Part shown: positions 41,985-49,855 of the stretch, piece by piece | Position numbering within the stretch: the stretch's first letter is position 1 | Layout: each line of letters begins with the position of its first letter | Program-made: the position numbers and the translations under genes | From: an uncultured bacterium | GTDB lineage: Bacteria; Cyanobacteriota; Vampirovibrionia; Gastranaerophilales; Gastranaerophilaceae | Direction of reading: 5' to 3' | Length of the DNA: 56,260 nt | NCBI GenBank assembly: GCA_947361225.1 | Contig: CANAIK010000004.1 | Location: 1 to 56,260 of the forward strand | Notes under the pieces: generated by a model | What the model saw: only the letters and a program-made list of their open reading frames with translations | What the model was told of the DNA's origin: nothing | The model's database searches: none

Positions 41985-42956
41985 ATGAAAAGTGCAAAAT
42001 TCGACGGTGAAAAAATTTCTGTTATACAAACCCAAAAGCCTCTTTTGGATTCACAAGGAGCGATAATTAAAGTTCTTGGATGCGGGTTGTGCGGATCGGA
42101 TTTGGTTAAGATTAAACACAAAGATAAAACTGCAATTCTAGGGCACGAAGTCGTTGGAATTATTGATGAAATCAATGTTTTTGATGATAAATTCAAAAAA
42201 GGAGATATAGTTTCTTTGACCCATCATTATCCTTGTTTTGAGTGCGATTTTTGCAAAAATGAATCATATTCAATGTGCAGAACTTTTAAGAGTTCAAATA
42301 TTTATCCTTGCGGGTTTAGCGAATTTATAAAAATCGACAAAAATCACCTTCAATACACGGTTTATAAAATGAACACAGATTTAAAAGAAGACGAAATGGC
42401 GTTTTTGGAGCCTCTGGCTTGCGTTATTAGGGCGATTCGAAGATCGGGACTTGTTTATAATAATGATAACTCCAAAAAAAGCGCACTTGTAGTTGGTTTG
42501 GGTTCAATCGGACTTTTAATGCTAAAAGCGCTAAAAGCCTTTGGAGCAGAAACTTTTGGGTTCGATATTTCTTCCAATCGCACGGATTTAGCTAAAAAAC
42601 ACGGATTTTCTTTTAGAGAAGATAAAAAATTCGATATAGTTTTTTTATGTGCGGGTTCTTCAAAGTCTCTTGAAACGGCACTTAATTTAGTTATTGACGG
42701 GGGAAAAATCGTTGTTTTTTCATCAATTGAAAAAGACGATATCGGGTTTAATAATAACGAAATTTATTATCGGGAATTGTCGATTATTGCAAGTTATTCA
42801 CCCTCTGTTGAGGATATTAAACTTTCAAGTGAACTTTTGAATTCAAAAAAAATCGACGTTAAGAATATTAGCACATATTACAATCTTGACAATTTGGCTT
42901 GTGCGGTTGATGATAGTTTAAACAACAGAGTATTTAAGGCATATATAAAAATATGA
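41985..42956 (+). CDS. Zinc-dependent MDR dehydrogenase (alcohol/polyol type), first of two
   Basis: 323 residues. Catalytic zinc site CGLCGSD...GHEVVG, structural zinc loop with four Cys (CFECDFCKNESYSMC), then a Rossmann fold with VVGLGSIGLL (GxGxxG). Zn/NAD(P)-dependent oxidation of an alcohol or polyol is expected. The substrate is not known. It overlaps the next MDR gene by four bases. No Shine-Dalgarno, and TATAAT lies eight bases before ATG. Confidence 0.88.
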   Translation: MKSAKFDGEKISVIQTQKPLLDSQGAIIKVLGCGLCGSDLVKIKHKDKTAILGHEVVGIIDEINVFDDKFKKGDIVSLTHHYPCFECDFCKNESYSMCRTFKSSNIYPCGFSEFIKIDKNHLQYTVYKMNTDLKEDEMAFLEPLACVIRAIRRSGLVYNNDNSKKSALVVGLGSIGLLMLKALKAFGAETFGFDISSNRTDLAKKHGFSFREDKKFDIVFLCAGSSKSLETALNLVIDGGKIVVFSSIEKDDIGFNNNEIYYRELSIIASYSPSVEDIKLSSELLNSKKIDVKNISTYYNLDNLACAVDDSLNNRVFKAYIKI

Positions 42957-43990
42957 AAATGAAAGCAGTGCGTTTTTATGCACCTTTAGATATTAGATAC
43001 GAAGAAGTTAAAATCCCTGAATTACAAGAAGGGGAAATCCTTGTTAAAGTAGAGGCAGCGCTCACTTGCGGGACGGATGTTAAAACTTATCGAAGAGGAC
43101 ATCCTGTTTTAATTAAAAAAGTCCCTTCCGGATTTGGACACGAATTCTCGGGAACGATTTATAAAAAAGACGAAACAGTAACAAACTTTGAAATCGGGGA
43201 TAGGGTAGTTTGTGCGAATTCTGCTCCCTGCGAGGAATGTTTTTATTGTAAACGTGGGGATTATGAACTTTGCGAGAATTTGGAGTTGTTAAACGGAGCC
43301 TACGCTCAATATATTGTTGTGCCTAAAAGAATTGTCCAAAAAAACACACTTATTATTCCCAATAATCTTAGTTTTGAAAAAGCTGCTTTTTGCGAACCTT
43401 TATCCAATGTTGTCCACGGAATTGCAAAAACTCCCATAAACAAAGGCGATACAGTAGGAATTATGGGAATAGGTCCAATTGGTTTAATGTTTGCAAAATT
43501 GGCTAAACTAAAAGGAGCAAGAGTAATTGCATTGGGTAGAAATCCTTTAAAATTGCGTCTTGCAAAAGAGTTTGCTAACGCTGATGTTGTTGTTGATTTA
43601 AAAAAATATCCCGATCCGACTGATTTTATTCTAGATTACACGGAAGAAAAAAGAGGATTGGACGTTGCGATTGAATGTGTCGGTTTGCCTGAAATTTGGG
43701 AAAAAATGTTCTCTTTGGTTCGAAAAGGCGGCTATGTGCATTTTTTTGGAGGATGTGCGCAGGGGACATCTGTTAATATTGACACAAGAAGACTTCATTA
43801 TGATGAAGTAAAAATTATAAGTTCGTTTCACCACACTCCCCGATACTTTAAACAAGCCCTTGATTTAATCGCATCAGGGGAAGTTGAGGTTGAAAAACTA
43901 ATAACTAAAAAAATGGATATGAAATACGCAAAACGGGCAATTGAAATGCATAAAGACGGTGAAGCTATAAAAATTTTACTTAAAAATTAA
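42953..43990 (+). CDS. Zinc-dependent MDR dehydrogenase (threonine/sorbitol dehydrogenase type), second of two
   Basis: 345 residues. Catalytic site TCGTDVK...GFGHEFSG, structural zinc loop PCEECFYCKRGDYELCEN, catalytic-zinc Glu in FCEPLSNVVHG, and Rossmann motif IMGIGPIGLM. It is only distantly similar to its upstream neighbour, so this is not a fresh duplication. The two probably act in one short pathway, oxidising and reducing related polyols or sugars. Confidence 0.88.
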   Translation: MKMKAVRFYAPLDIRYEEVKIPELQEGEILVKVEAALTCGTDVKTYRRGHPVLIKKVPSGFGHEFSGTIYKKDETVTNFEIGDRVVCANSAPCEECFYCKRGDYELCENLELLNGAYAQYIVVPKRIVQKNTLIIPNNLSFEKAAFCEPLSNVVHGIAKTPINKGDTVGIMGIGPIGLMFAKLAKLKGARVIALGRNPLKLRLAKEFANADVVVDLKKYPDPTDFILDYTEEKRGLDVAIECVGLPEIWEKMFSLVRKGGYVHFFGGCAQGTSVNIDTRRLHYDEVKIISSFHHTPRYFKQALDLIASGEVEVEKLITKKMDMKYAKRAIEMHKDGEAIKILLKN

Positions 43991-44078
43991 CATTTCGAAA
44001 CATAATTGACAAAAAATTTTATTCCCCTGTTTTATAAGTGTATAAGATACATTCTCTTTGTGAAAGGTGCCCCCGTTT

Positions 44079-45527
44079 ATGAAAATTGCCTCATTTCAAA
44101 GCCCAAAAGCTTTTAGTTTAAATACAAACAAAACTTTGAGTTCCAATAATCAACAGAACAATGAAAACAGAAAATCTTATCAATTGTTGGGTTCTAATTT
44201 TGCCCCTTCCTTTAAAGCTTTAATTGTTAAATACGATAAAAACTCGGCTTTAGCATTGGATGATAAGGATAAAGAAGAAATTAAAAGAGGAATTAACGAT
44301 ATAATTCTTACATCGAGAGAAAAACACAGAAACGAAACCTTGCTTGGTTTATTTGATAAATACAAAAATAATGAGAGTGCAATGCGCTATATTCTTGTTG
44401 AAGGCTGCGAGAATTATGGAAGATATAAAATTTGCGCAAGTGATTTTATGAGAATTTATCTTGATAATATTGAAACCTATTTTAATGACAATAAAACATT
44501 AAAAGAAGGATATATTAAACAAACTTTATTAGCGAAAAACGATTCAGACAGAACGCTTTTGGAAACTTTTATGTCAACCCCTAAAGAAACCGATAATGCC
44601 ATTCATTGTGCTTTTAATTACACCGAAGAATTTCCCGAACTTCAAGCTCAAATATTAACCAAAAAAGAAGAAGGAACAAACAGAAGTTTGATTGATATGT
44701 ATAAAGAAACCGGGGCGGAACTGGATATTGAATTTCAGAAAAGATTGTTTAAAATAGCTACAAGAATGGATATATTGGACAGGGAAAAATCAATCGAATT
44801 ATTAGAAGCAGCGAAAAGTGCGATTGACAAGGACGACGACAAAGATCTTATTAAACAAGCACTGGAAGCGCTAAAATCCAAGGATTGCTATTGTTCAAAT
44901 GATTATTTCGGAAAAAATCCTTCTAAATCATTTGCTACTATTAATTCTGAAAAAATGAAGGAATTAGATAAAATTAGCGATGAAATTTTCCAACAAGGAG
45001 ATGAATTCGAACTTGATACCCCGTTTTCTTTGACGCCCGTCCAAATGGCTTATTTGTGTTTGAGAAAAAGAAAATCATACACGGATTCTACAGTTAGAAC
45101 AACTGCAATTTCTGATTATATTACAAAACATACAACAAAAGAAAAACTTGCTCAATTCTACACAATTGAAGATAATTTAGGAAAACTCCCCGCAAGCGCC
45201 TATATTAAAGATAAAAATCAGCTTGAGAAAATGAATGGAATGCTCGCTAAATTTGATGTCAAAACACTGTATGATATCTATATGCACAAAGATAAACAAG
45301 GAAAAACTTTAGCTGACTATGTCCTTGAAACTCCAAAAATGGACGAAAGTGTCGTGGACGAGATAAATAACGGGCTTATCGATATTTGTAATGCAAATTA
45401 TAAAATAGGTCAAGAAAAATTAAAAGAATTATTTGACACTTATGAAGTTCTGTTTAATCCTATGATGGAACGAGTGCAAAATAATATTTTGTCGGATAAT
45501 AAAGAAGAACTTGGCGTAATAGCATAA
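44079..45527 (+). CDS. Unknown helical repeat protein, lineage-type
   Basis: 482 residues from ATG 44079 (AAAGG upstream); a GTG at 44067 is less likely. Not recognised. It has a polar N-terminal leader with SFQSP and SFKA and no signal peptide, followed by all-helical sequence. A short motif recurs four times: NETLLGLFDKYKNN, DRTLLETFMSTPKETD, NRSLIDMYKETGAELD and GKTLADYVLETPKMDE. That is, R/N/K-(T/S)-L-x-(D/E/G)-x-(F/Y)-x-x-(T/K)-x(2)-(D/E/N), like a degenerate ankyrin- or HEAT-type repeat. A Cys pair (CYC) lies near the middle. It is followed closely by the 45547 gene. Confidence 0.7.
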   Translation: MKIASFQSPKAFSLNTNKTLSSNNQQNNENRKSYQLLGSNFAPSFKALIVKYDKNSALALDDKDKEEIKRGINDIILTSREKHRNETLLGLFDKYKNNESAMRYILVEGCENYGRYKICASDFMRIYLDNIETYFNDNKTLKEGYIKQTLLAKNDSDRTLLETFMSTPKETDNAIHCAFNYTEEFPELQAQILTKKEEGTNRSLIDMYKETGAELDIEFQKRLFKIATRMDILDREKSIELLEAAKSAIDKDDDKDLIKQALEALKSKDCYCSNDYFGKNPSKSFATINSEKMKELDKISDEIFQQGDEFELDTPFSLTPVQMAYLCLRKRKSYTDSTVRTTAISDYITKHTTKEKLAQFYTIEDNLGKLPASAYIKDKNQLEKMNGMLAKFDVKTLYDIYMHKDKQGKTLADYVLETPKMDESVVDEINNGLIDICNANYKIGQEKLKELFDTYEVLFNPMMERVQNNILSDNKEELGVIA

Positions 45528-45546
45528 TCAAAGGAAGGTTTTTTAA

Positions 45547-45819
45547 ATGAGAGTTAAATTACCACAAATTAATAATTTTTTTAAAAAAATTGACAACAAT
45601 CAAAATAATAACAGTAATTCTGTAAAATATCCCAAAAAGTCTGACGTTATGGTTATTAAGAACGTTCCAATCGAACACGATGTTTATGATGTTGTATTAT
45701 GCAAAAAAGAACCCCAAGATTCAGATTTTGTAGATGCAAATTTTTATATAGACGATTTCGACTTTGATGTAAACAACGAAGACAGTCCTTATTTCTACAG
45801 TGATCCTGAAGGTTTTTAA
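45547..45819 (+). CDS. Small acidic protein, unknown
   Basis: 90 residues with AAGGAAGG upstream. A basic N terminus (MRVKLPQINNFFKKID), an Asn-rich linker, and a very acidic Phe/Tyr/Asp C terminus (FYIDDFDFDVNNEDSPYFYSDPEGF, key part DDFDFDV). Not recognised. It lies 19 bases after the 482-residue unknown protein and probably shares its transcript. Confidence 0.6.
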   Translation: MRVKLPQINNFFKKIDNNQNNNSNSVKYPKKSDVMVIKNVPIEHDVYDVVLCKKEPQDSDFVDANFYIDDFDFDVNNEDSPYFYSDPEGF

Positions 45820-45834
45820 AAAAAAGACAAATAC

Positions 45835-45862
45835 TTGACTGATTTTTTTGATTTGATATGAT
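45835..45862 (+). promoter_or_regulatory. Promoter of tRNA-Phe
   Basis: -35 TTGACT and -10 TATGAT separated by 16 bases, 27 bases before the mature tRNA 5' end. Near-consensus, as expected for a stable RNA gene. Confidence 0.7.
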
Positions 45863-45889
45863 AAGAAAGTCAAATTATTAAAATAATTT

Positions 45890-45965
45890 GCCACAATAGC
45901 TCAGTTGGTAGAGCAAGGGACTGAAAATCCCTGTGTCCTTGGTTCGATTCCGAGTTGTGGCACCA
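45890..45965 (+). tRNA. trnF: tRNA-Phe (GAA anticodon), CCA encoded
   Basis: Acceptor stem GCCACAA/TTGTGGC, D-arm GCTC...GAGC, anticodon stem AGGGA/TCCCT with loop CTGAAAA (anticodon GAA), and T-arm CTTGG-TTCGATT-CCGAG. The discriminator A and CCA are encoded. All cloverleaf arms pair. A terminator follows directly. The defence cassette begins 245 bases downstream. Confidence 0.97.
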
Positions 45966-45969
45966 TTTT

Positions 45970-45995
45970 AAAAGCTGGTCTATACCAGCTTTTTT
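45970..45995 (+). terminator. Terminator of tRNA-Phe
   Basis: Ten-base stem aaaagctggt/accagctttt with a four-base loop, then a T run. Confidence 0.85.
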
Positions 45996-46209
45996 GTTGG
46001 TTTTTAAAGTCTAGCTTGATTATCAATGGGGGGGTATCCCATAAAATTTATTGTAAATTAACACGAAAAAGCAGAAAAAGTAACAAACATTTCCAGAATT
46101 TTACAAATTTAAAAATTCAAAATTTTTATCAGCCATTCATTAAATTTATTTTACAAACATCCAAATAACAATGTTTATGCTAGTATAAATATGTTAGCGA
46201 GGGTTAGGT

Positions 46210-48498
46210 ATGGCATTAAATTTGGAAGTTCAGATAGACGGAAACAAGATATATTCGCCTTTAAGAGATAAATGGTTAGTCCAAACTCCAGAAGAAACAG
46301 TTAGACAAAATTATATATGTCGACTTGTTAATGTATATGGTTATAGTCTTGAACAAATGGACGAAGAAGTTGTTGTTAGTAATTCTCGAAGAGGGTTAGG
46401 AAAAGCAAGAGCAGACATTATTGTTTGGGCATCAAAAGAAGATAAAATCAAAAAAGAAGATGCTCTAATTGTTGTTGAATGCAAAGCGGAATGCATTAAA
46501 ATTCATCCCGAAGATTACTACCAAGGTGCAAATTATGCTTCAATGTCACGAGCAAAATTTTTTGTAACCACCAATGCAAAAGAGACTAAATTTTTTAAGG
46601 GACCCAAAAATCTTCCAAATAAATTGGATGAAATTATTGATATTCCAAATGCTTCGATAATTAATGACCAAAAGAAAATTGATAAATTATTATCGCAAAC
46701 AAAAACATTTTCTAGAGATGAATTTGCAAAACTACTTCAAAAATGCCACAATATTATTAGAAATAATGATAAACTTTCTCCTGAAGCAGCTTTTGATGAA
46801 ATTAGTAAAATTTTGTTCATGAAAATAAGGTATGAAAGAAATCCGGATGAAGAAGTTCTATTTTCACTAGAAAAATTTCAACGTGACGAAAAACATTATG
46901 AAAAAAATATTAAAAATTATTTGCCAAAAGAATCACGACTTCCATATATGCAATATTTATTTATGCAAACAAAAGATGAGTTCAAGGAAGATAGATTATT
47001 TGATTCTTATGAAACTATTAAAATTAAACAATATAGCTTTGAACAAATTGTAAAAGAGCTTGAAAAATATAACTTATCGGCAACATCTGATGACGTTAAA
47101 GGAATAGCATTTGAACACTTTTTAGGAACGACCTTTAGAGGCGAATTGGGACAATTTTTTACACCAAGAACAATAGTAGATTTCATGGTTGAAGTTCTTG
47201 ACCCACAAGAAGGTGAAACAATTTGCGATCCAACTTGTGGCTCTGGTGGTTTTTTAATAAAAGCTTTTGAATACGTTAGAGATAAAATTGAAAAAGATGT
47301 AGAACAATACAAAAAAGACTTAAAAACCAAACTTTTTGATGAAGAATATGAAAAATTGTCAGAAAAAGAACAAATTAAAGTTAATGAAAAATATAGCGAT
47401 TATATCAGAAAATTGACAATTGACATTAGTGTCCCAAATAAATCGTATTCAAAACAATCTGACGCAGAAAAAAACAGAAGAATTTCAAAATTATCATCGA
47501 ATTGTATTTATGGGACAGACGCTAATCCAAGAATGGCAAGAACTTCAAAAATGAATATGATAATGCACGGAGATGGTCACGGTGGAGTTCATCATCATGA
47601 CGGTTTAATTAATGTTAATGGAATTTTTGAAGGCAGGTTTGATGTAATTCTTACTAATCCTCCGTTCGGTGCAAGAATTGAAAAAGACTACAAATTAAGC
47701 GATGCAGATCGTTTTTATGATGAAGAAAAACTAAAAGAATATGAAAAACGATACGGTGAAGAATGCGTAAAGCAAATAAAAGAATTAAATGAATCTATTG
47801 AAAACGGACAAAAAATTCTTGACAGATTTAAATTAGGTAAAACCAGCGGTCTAACCGAAGTTTTGTTTATGGAAAGGTGTTTAAGATTACTTAAACCCGG
47901 TGGTAGAATGGGTATTGTGCTTCCAGAGGGTGTATTAAACAATTCAAATTTACAAAAAGTTAGAGATTATTTTGAATCCAAAGCAAAAATATTGCTTATA
48001 ACTTCAATTCCACAAGATGTATTTGTCGCTTCAGGCGCTACAATTAAACCGAGTTTGCTTTTCTTTAAGAAATTTACAGAAGAAGAAGACAAACAATATA
48101 ATTCTATTGTTGAAAAAGTAAAAAATAAAATAGATGAAAAATATAAAATAGAAATTCTTGAAATTGAAAAACAATTGTCGGGAGATAAAAAAGCTTTTCA
48201 AAAAGCTATGAAAGAAATTGAAAAGAAAAAAGAACAAGAATTTGATACAATTGGTAAAGATAGAATAAAGGAATTATTTGATTATCAAATACCTATTGTA
48301 GAGGTTAAACAAGCCGGAATTACAACAACAGGTGGCAAGTGTGATAATGAGCTTGTTGGTGTTGCACAAGAATTTAAAAAATACAGATTAGAAAACAATT
48401 TATGGAAAGATAATAAATTAAATATTACATACAAAATTCAAAACGGTAATTTAGTGCGCACAATTAACGATGAGGAACAAGTTATCGATGAGTATTGA
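46210..48498 (+). CDS. Fused PD-(D/E)XK nuclease (HsdR_N-like) and type I DNA adenine methylase (HsdM)
   Basis: 762 residues. The N-terminal domain (about 1-150) is HsdR_N-like: D69 in RADIIVW, E90-x-K92 in VVECKAE, then Q105...Y109 (YQGANYA), i.e. a PD-(D/E)XK site with the QxxxY motif. The HsdM part (about 170-660) has GELGQFFTPR, SAM motif I DPTCGSGGFL (340-349) and catalytic NPPFG (483-487), preceded by YGTDANPRMAR. The C-terminal part is charged helix. One protein thus carries both modification and a possible cutting domain, and no helicase domain is present here or nearby. SD GAGGGTTAGG. The gene overlaps hsdS. Codon use is AT-richer than its neighbours, which suggests transfer. Confidence 0.88.
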   Translation: MALNLEVQIDGNKIYSPLRDKWLVQTPEETVRQNYICRLVNVYGYSLEQMDEEVVVSNSRRGLGKARADIIVWASKEDKIKKEDALIVVECKAECIKIHPEDYYQGANYASMSRAKFFVTTNAKETKFFKGPKNLPNKLDEIIDIPNASIINDQKKIDKLLSQTKTFSRDEFAKLLQKCHNIIRNNDKLSPEAAFDEISKILFMKIRYERNPDEEVLFSLEKFQRDEKHYEKNIKNYLPKESRLPYMQYLFMQTKDEFKEDRLFDSYETIKIKQYSFEQIVKELEKYNLSATSDDVKGIAFEHFLGTTFRGELGQFFTPRTIVDFMVEVLDPQEGETICDPTCGSGGFLIKAFEYVRDKIEKDVEQYKKDLKTKLFDEEYEKLSEKEQIKVNEKYSDYIRKLTIDISVPNKSYSKQSDAEKNRRISKLSSNCIYGTDANPRMARTSKMNMIMHGDGHGGVHHHDGLINVNGIFEGRFDVILTNPPFGARIEKDYKLSDADRFYDEEKLKEYEKRYGEECVKQIKELNESIENGQKILDRFKLGKTSGLTEVLFMERCLRLLKPGGRMGIVLPEGVLNNSNLQKVRDYFESKAKILLITSIPQDVFVASGATIKPSLLFFKKFTEEEDKQYNSIVEKVKNKIDEKYKIEILEIEKQLSGDKKAFQKAMKEIEKKKEQEFDTIGKDRIKELFDYQIPIVEVKQAGITTTGGKCDNELVGVAQEFKKYRLENNLWKDNKLNITYKIQNGNLVRTINDEEQVIDEY

Positions 48499-49855
48499 TT
48501 ATAAGCACCTTTCATTTGTTCCTTTTTCACAAATTTATAATTGGAGTGTTCAATATGCACAAAAATGTGATCAATTTTTTAATAATAAATATGATTGTGT
48601 TAAAATAGGTTCCTTTTTGTTGCGAATAAAAGATCCTATTGATATTGTTGATAGTGAAAATTACAAAAGAGTTTCAATAAAATTATATAATGGCGGAATT
48701 ACATTAAGAGATGTTGAAAAAGGTGTTAACATTGGAACTAAGAAACAATTTCTTATAAAGCAGGGTCATTTACTATTATCCAAAATAGATGCAAGAAATG
48801 GTGCAATAGGTATAGTTCCAAAGTCTTGTGATAAAGCAATTATTACGGGAAATTTTTGGGATTTTGAAATAAATACCAATATAGCAGAACCGGAATTTTT
48901 GACTCTTTTAATGACTACTCCATATTTTGTTAAATTATTTGATAAAGCGAGCAATGGCACAACAAATAGGCATTATCTTCAAGAAGATTTATTTTTAAAC
49001 ACAGAAATCCCATTGCCATCATTAGATGTTCAAAAAGAATTGGTTGAAAAATATAATAAAAGAATAAAATTTGCAGAAGATCAAGAACATGATGCTGAAA
49101 ATATTAATAACGAAATTGATAATTATATACTTGAAAACTTGAATATTATAAAAATTAATAATAATGAATGCAAAACAAATAAATTTTGTTTTGTAAATTA
49201 CAAAAATTTATCACGTTGGGGTGTTGAGTTTTTACAAAATAATTCTTCAAGTAATTTAATTTTAAATTCAAATACTTTTTCTATGCGGAAATTGGGAACT
49301 CTTGTTAATATTGATCCTCCAAACGATTTCTCAAAATTAGACTCCGAGTTAAAAATGTCTTTTATTCCAATGCCTTGCATTTCTGATGAATATGGAGAAG
49401 TTCTAAAATTGGAAGAAGGAATAAATTGTAATTCAAAGGGTTATACAAGATTTCAAGAAGGAGATTTACTATGGGCAAAGATAACTCCTTGCATGCAAAA
49501 TGGGAAATCAGCTATTGTTAAAGGTTTAATGAATGGTTATGGCTATGGTTCAACAGAATTTTTTGTAATTAGGAATAGTAACAAAGAAATATGTTTAGAC
49601 TATATATACCATATATTACGCATGAAAATTGTCCGAGAAACGGCAACAAAATACTTTACTGGATCTTCTGGTCAACAAAGAGTTCCTAAAAGCTTTTTAC
49701 AAAATTTGTTAATTCCGCTTCCTAATTATGAATTTCAAAAACAAATTTCAGATAAAGTCTACAAAAAAAAGAAGCAATTTAAACAATTAAAACAACAGGC
49801 AGAACAAAACAGACAATTAGCTCAAGAAGAATTTGAAAAGGAGCTATTTGAATAA
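48488..49855 (+). CDS. hsdS: Type I restriction-modification specificity subunit
   Basis: About 455 residues from ATG 48488 inside the 3' end of the methylase gene; ATG 48470, six codons earlier, is an alternative. Two target-recognition domains are visible, each followed by the conserved helical spacer. The central spacer has IPLPSLDVQKELVEKYNKRI and the C-terminal one LIPLPNYEFQKQISDKV then a long coiled coil. The TRD ends contain RHYLQEDLF and QQRVPKSFL, as usual. It would direct the methylase, and perhaps its fused nuclease, to a bipartite site. The stop overlaps the next start (TAATG). Confidence 0.9.
   Translation: MSIDYKHLSFVPFSQIYNWSVQYAQKCDQFFNNKYDCVKIGSFLLRIKDPIDIVDSENYKRVSIKLYNGGITLRDVEKGVNIGTKKQFLIKQGHLLLSKIDARNGAIGIVPKSCDKAIITGNFWDFEINTNIAEPEFLTLLMTTPYFVKLFDKASNGTTNRHYLQEDLFLNTEIPLPSLDVQKELVEKYNKRIKFAEDQEHDAENINNEIDNYILENLNIIKINNNECKTNKFCFVNYKNLSRWGVEFLQNNSSSNLILNSNTFSMRKLGTLVNIDPPNDFSKLDSELKMSFIPMPCISDEYGEVLKLEEGINCNSKGYTRFQEGDLLWAKITPCMQNGKSAIVKGLMNGYGYGSTEFFVIRNSNKEICLDYIYHILRMKIVRETATKYFTGSSGQQRVPKSFLQNLLIPLPNYEFQKQISDKVYKKKKQFKQLKQQAEQNRQLAQEEFEKELFE

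Noticed and set aside
45996-46209. Search for an attachment-site repeat of the tRNA-Phe 3' end and for an integrase
   Set aside because: No copy of the tRNA 3' segment was seen here or near 52030-52200, and no integrase or transposase gene is present in the window. I therefore do not call an att site.
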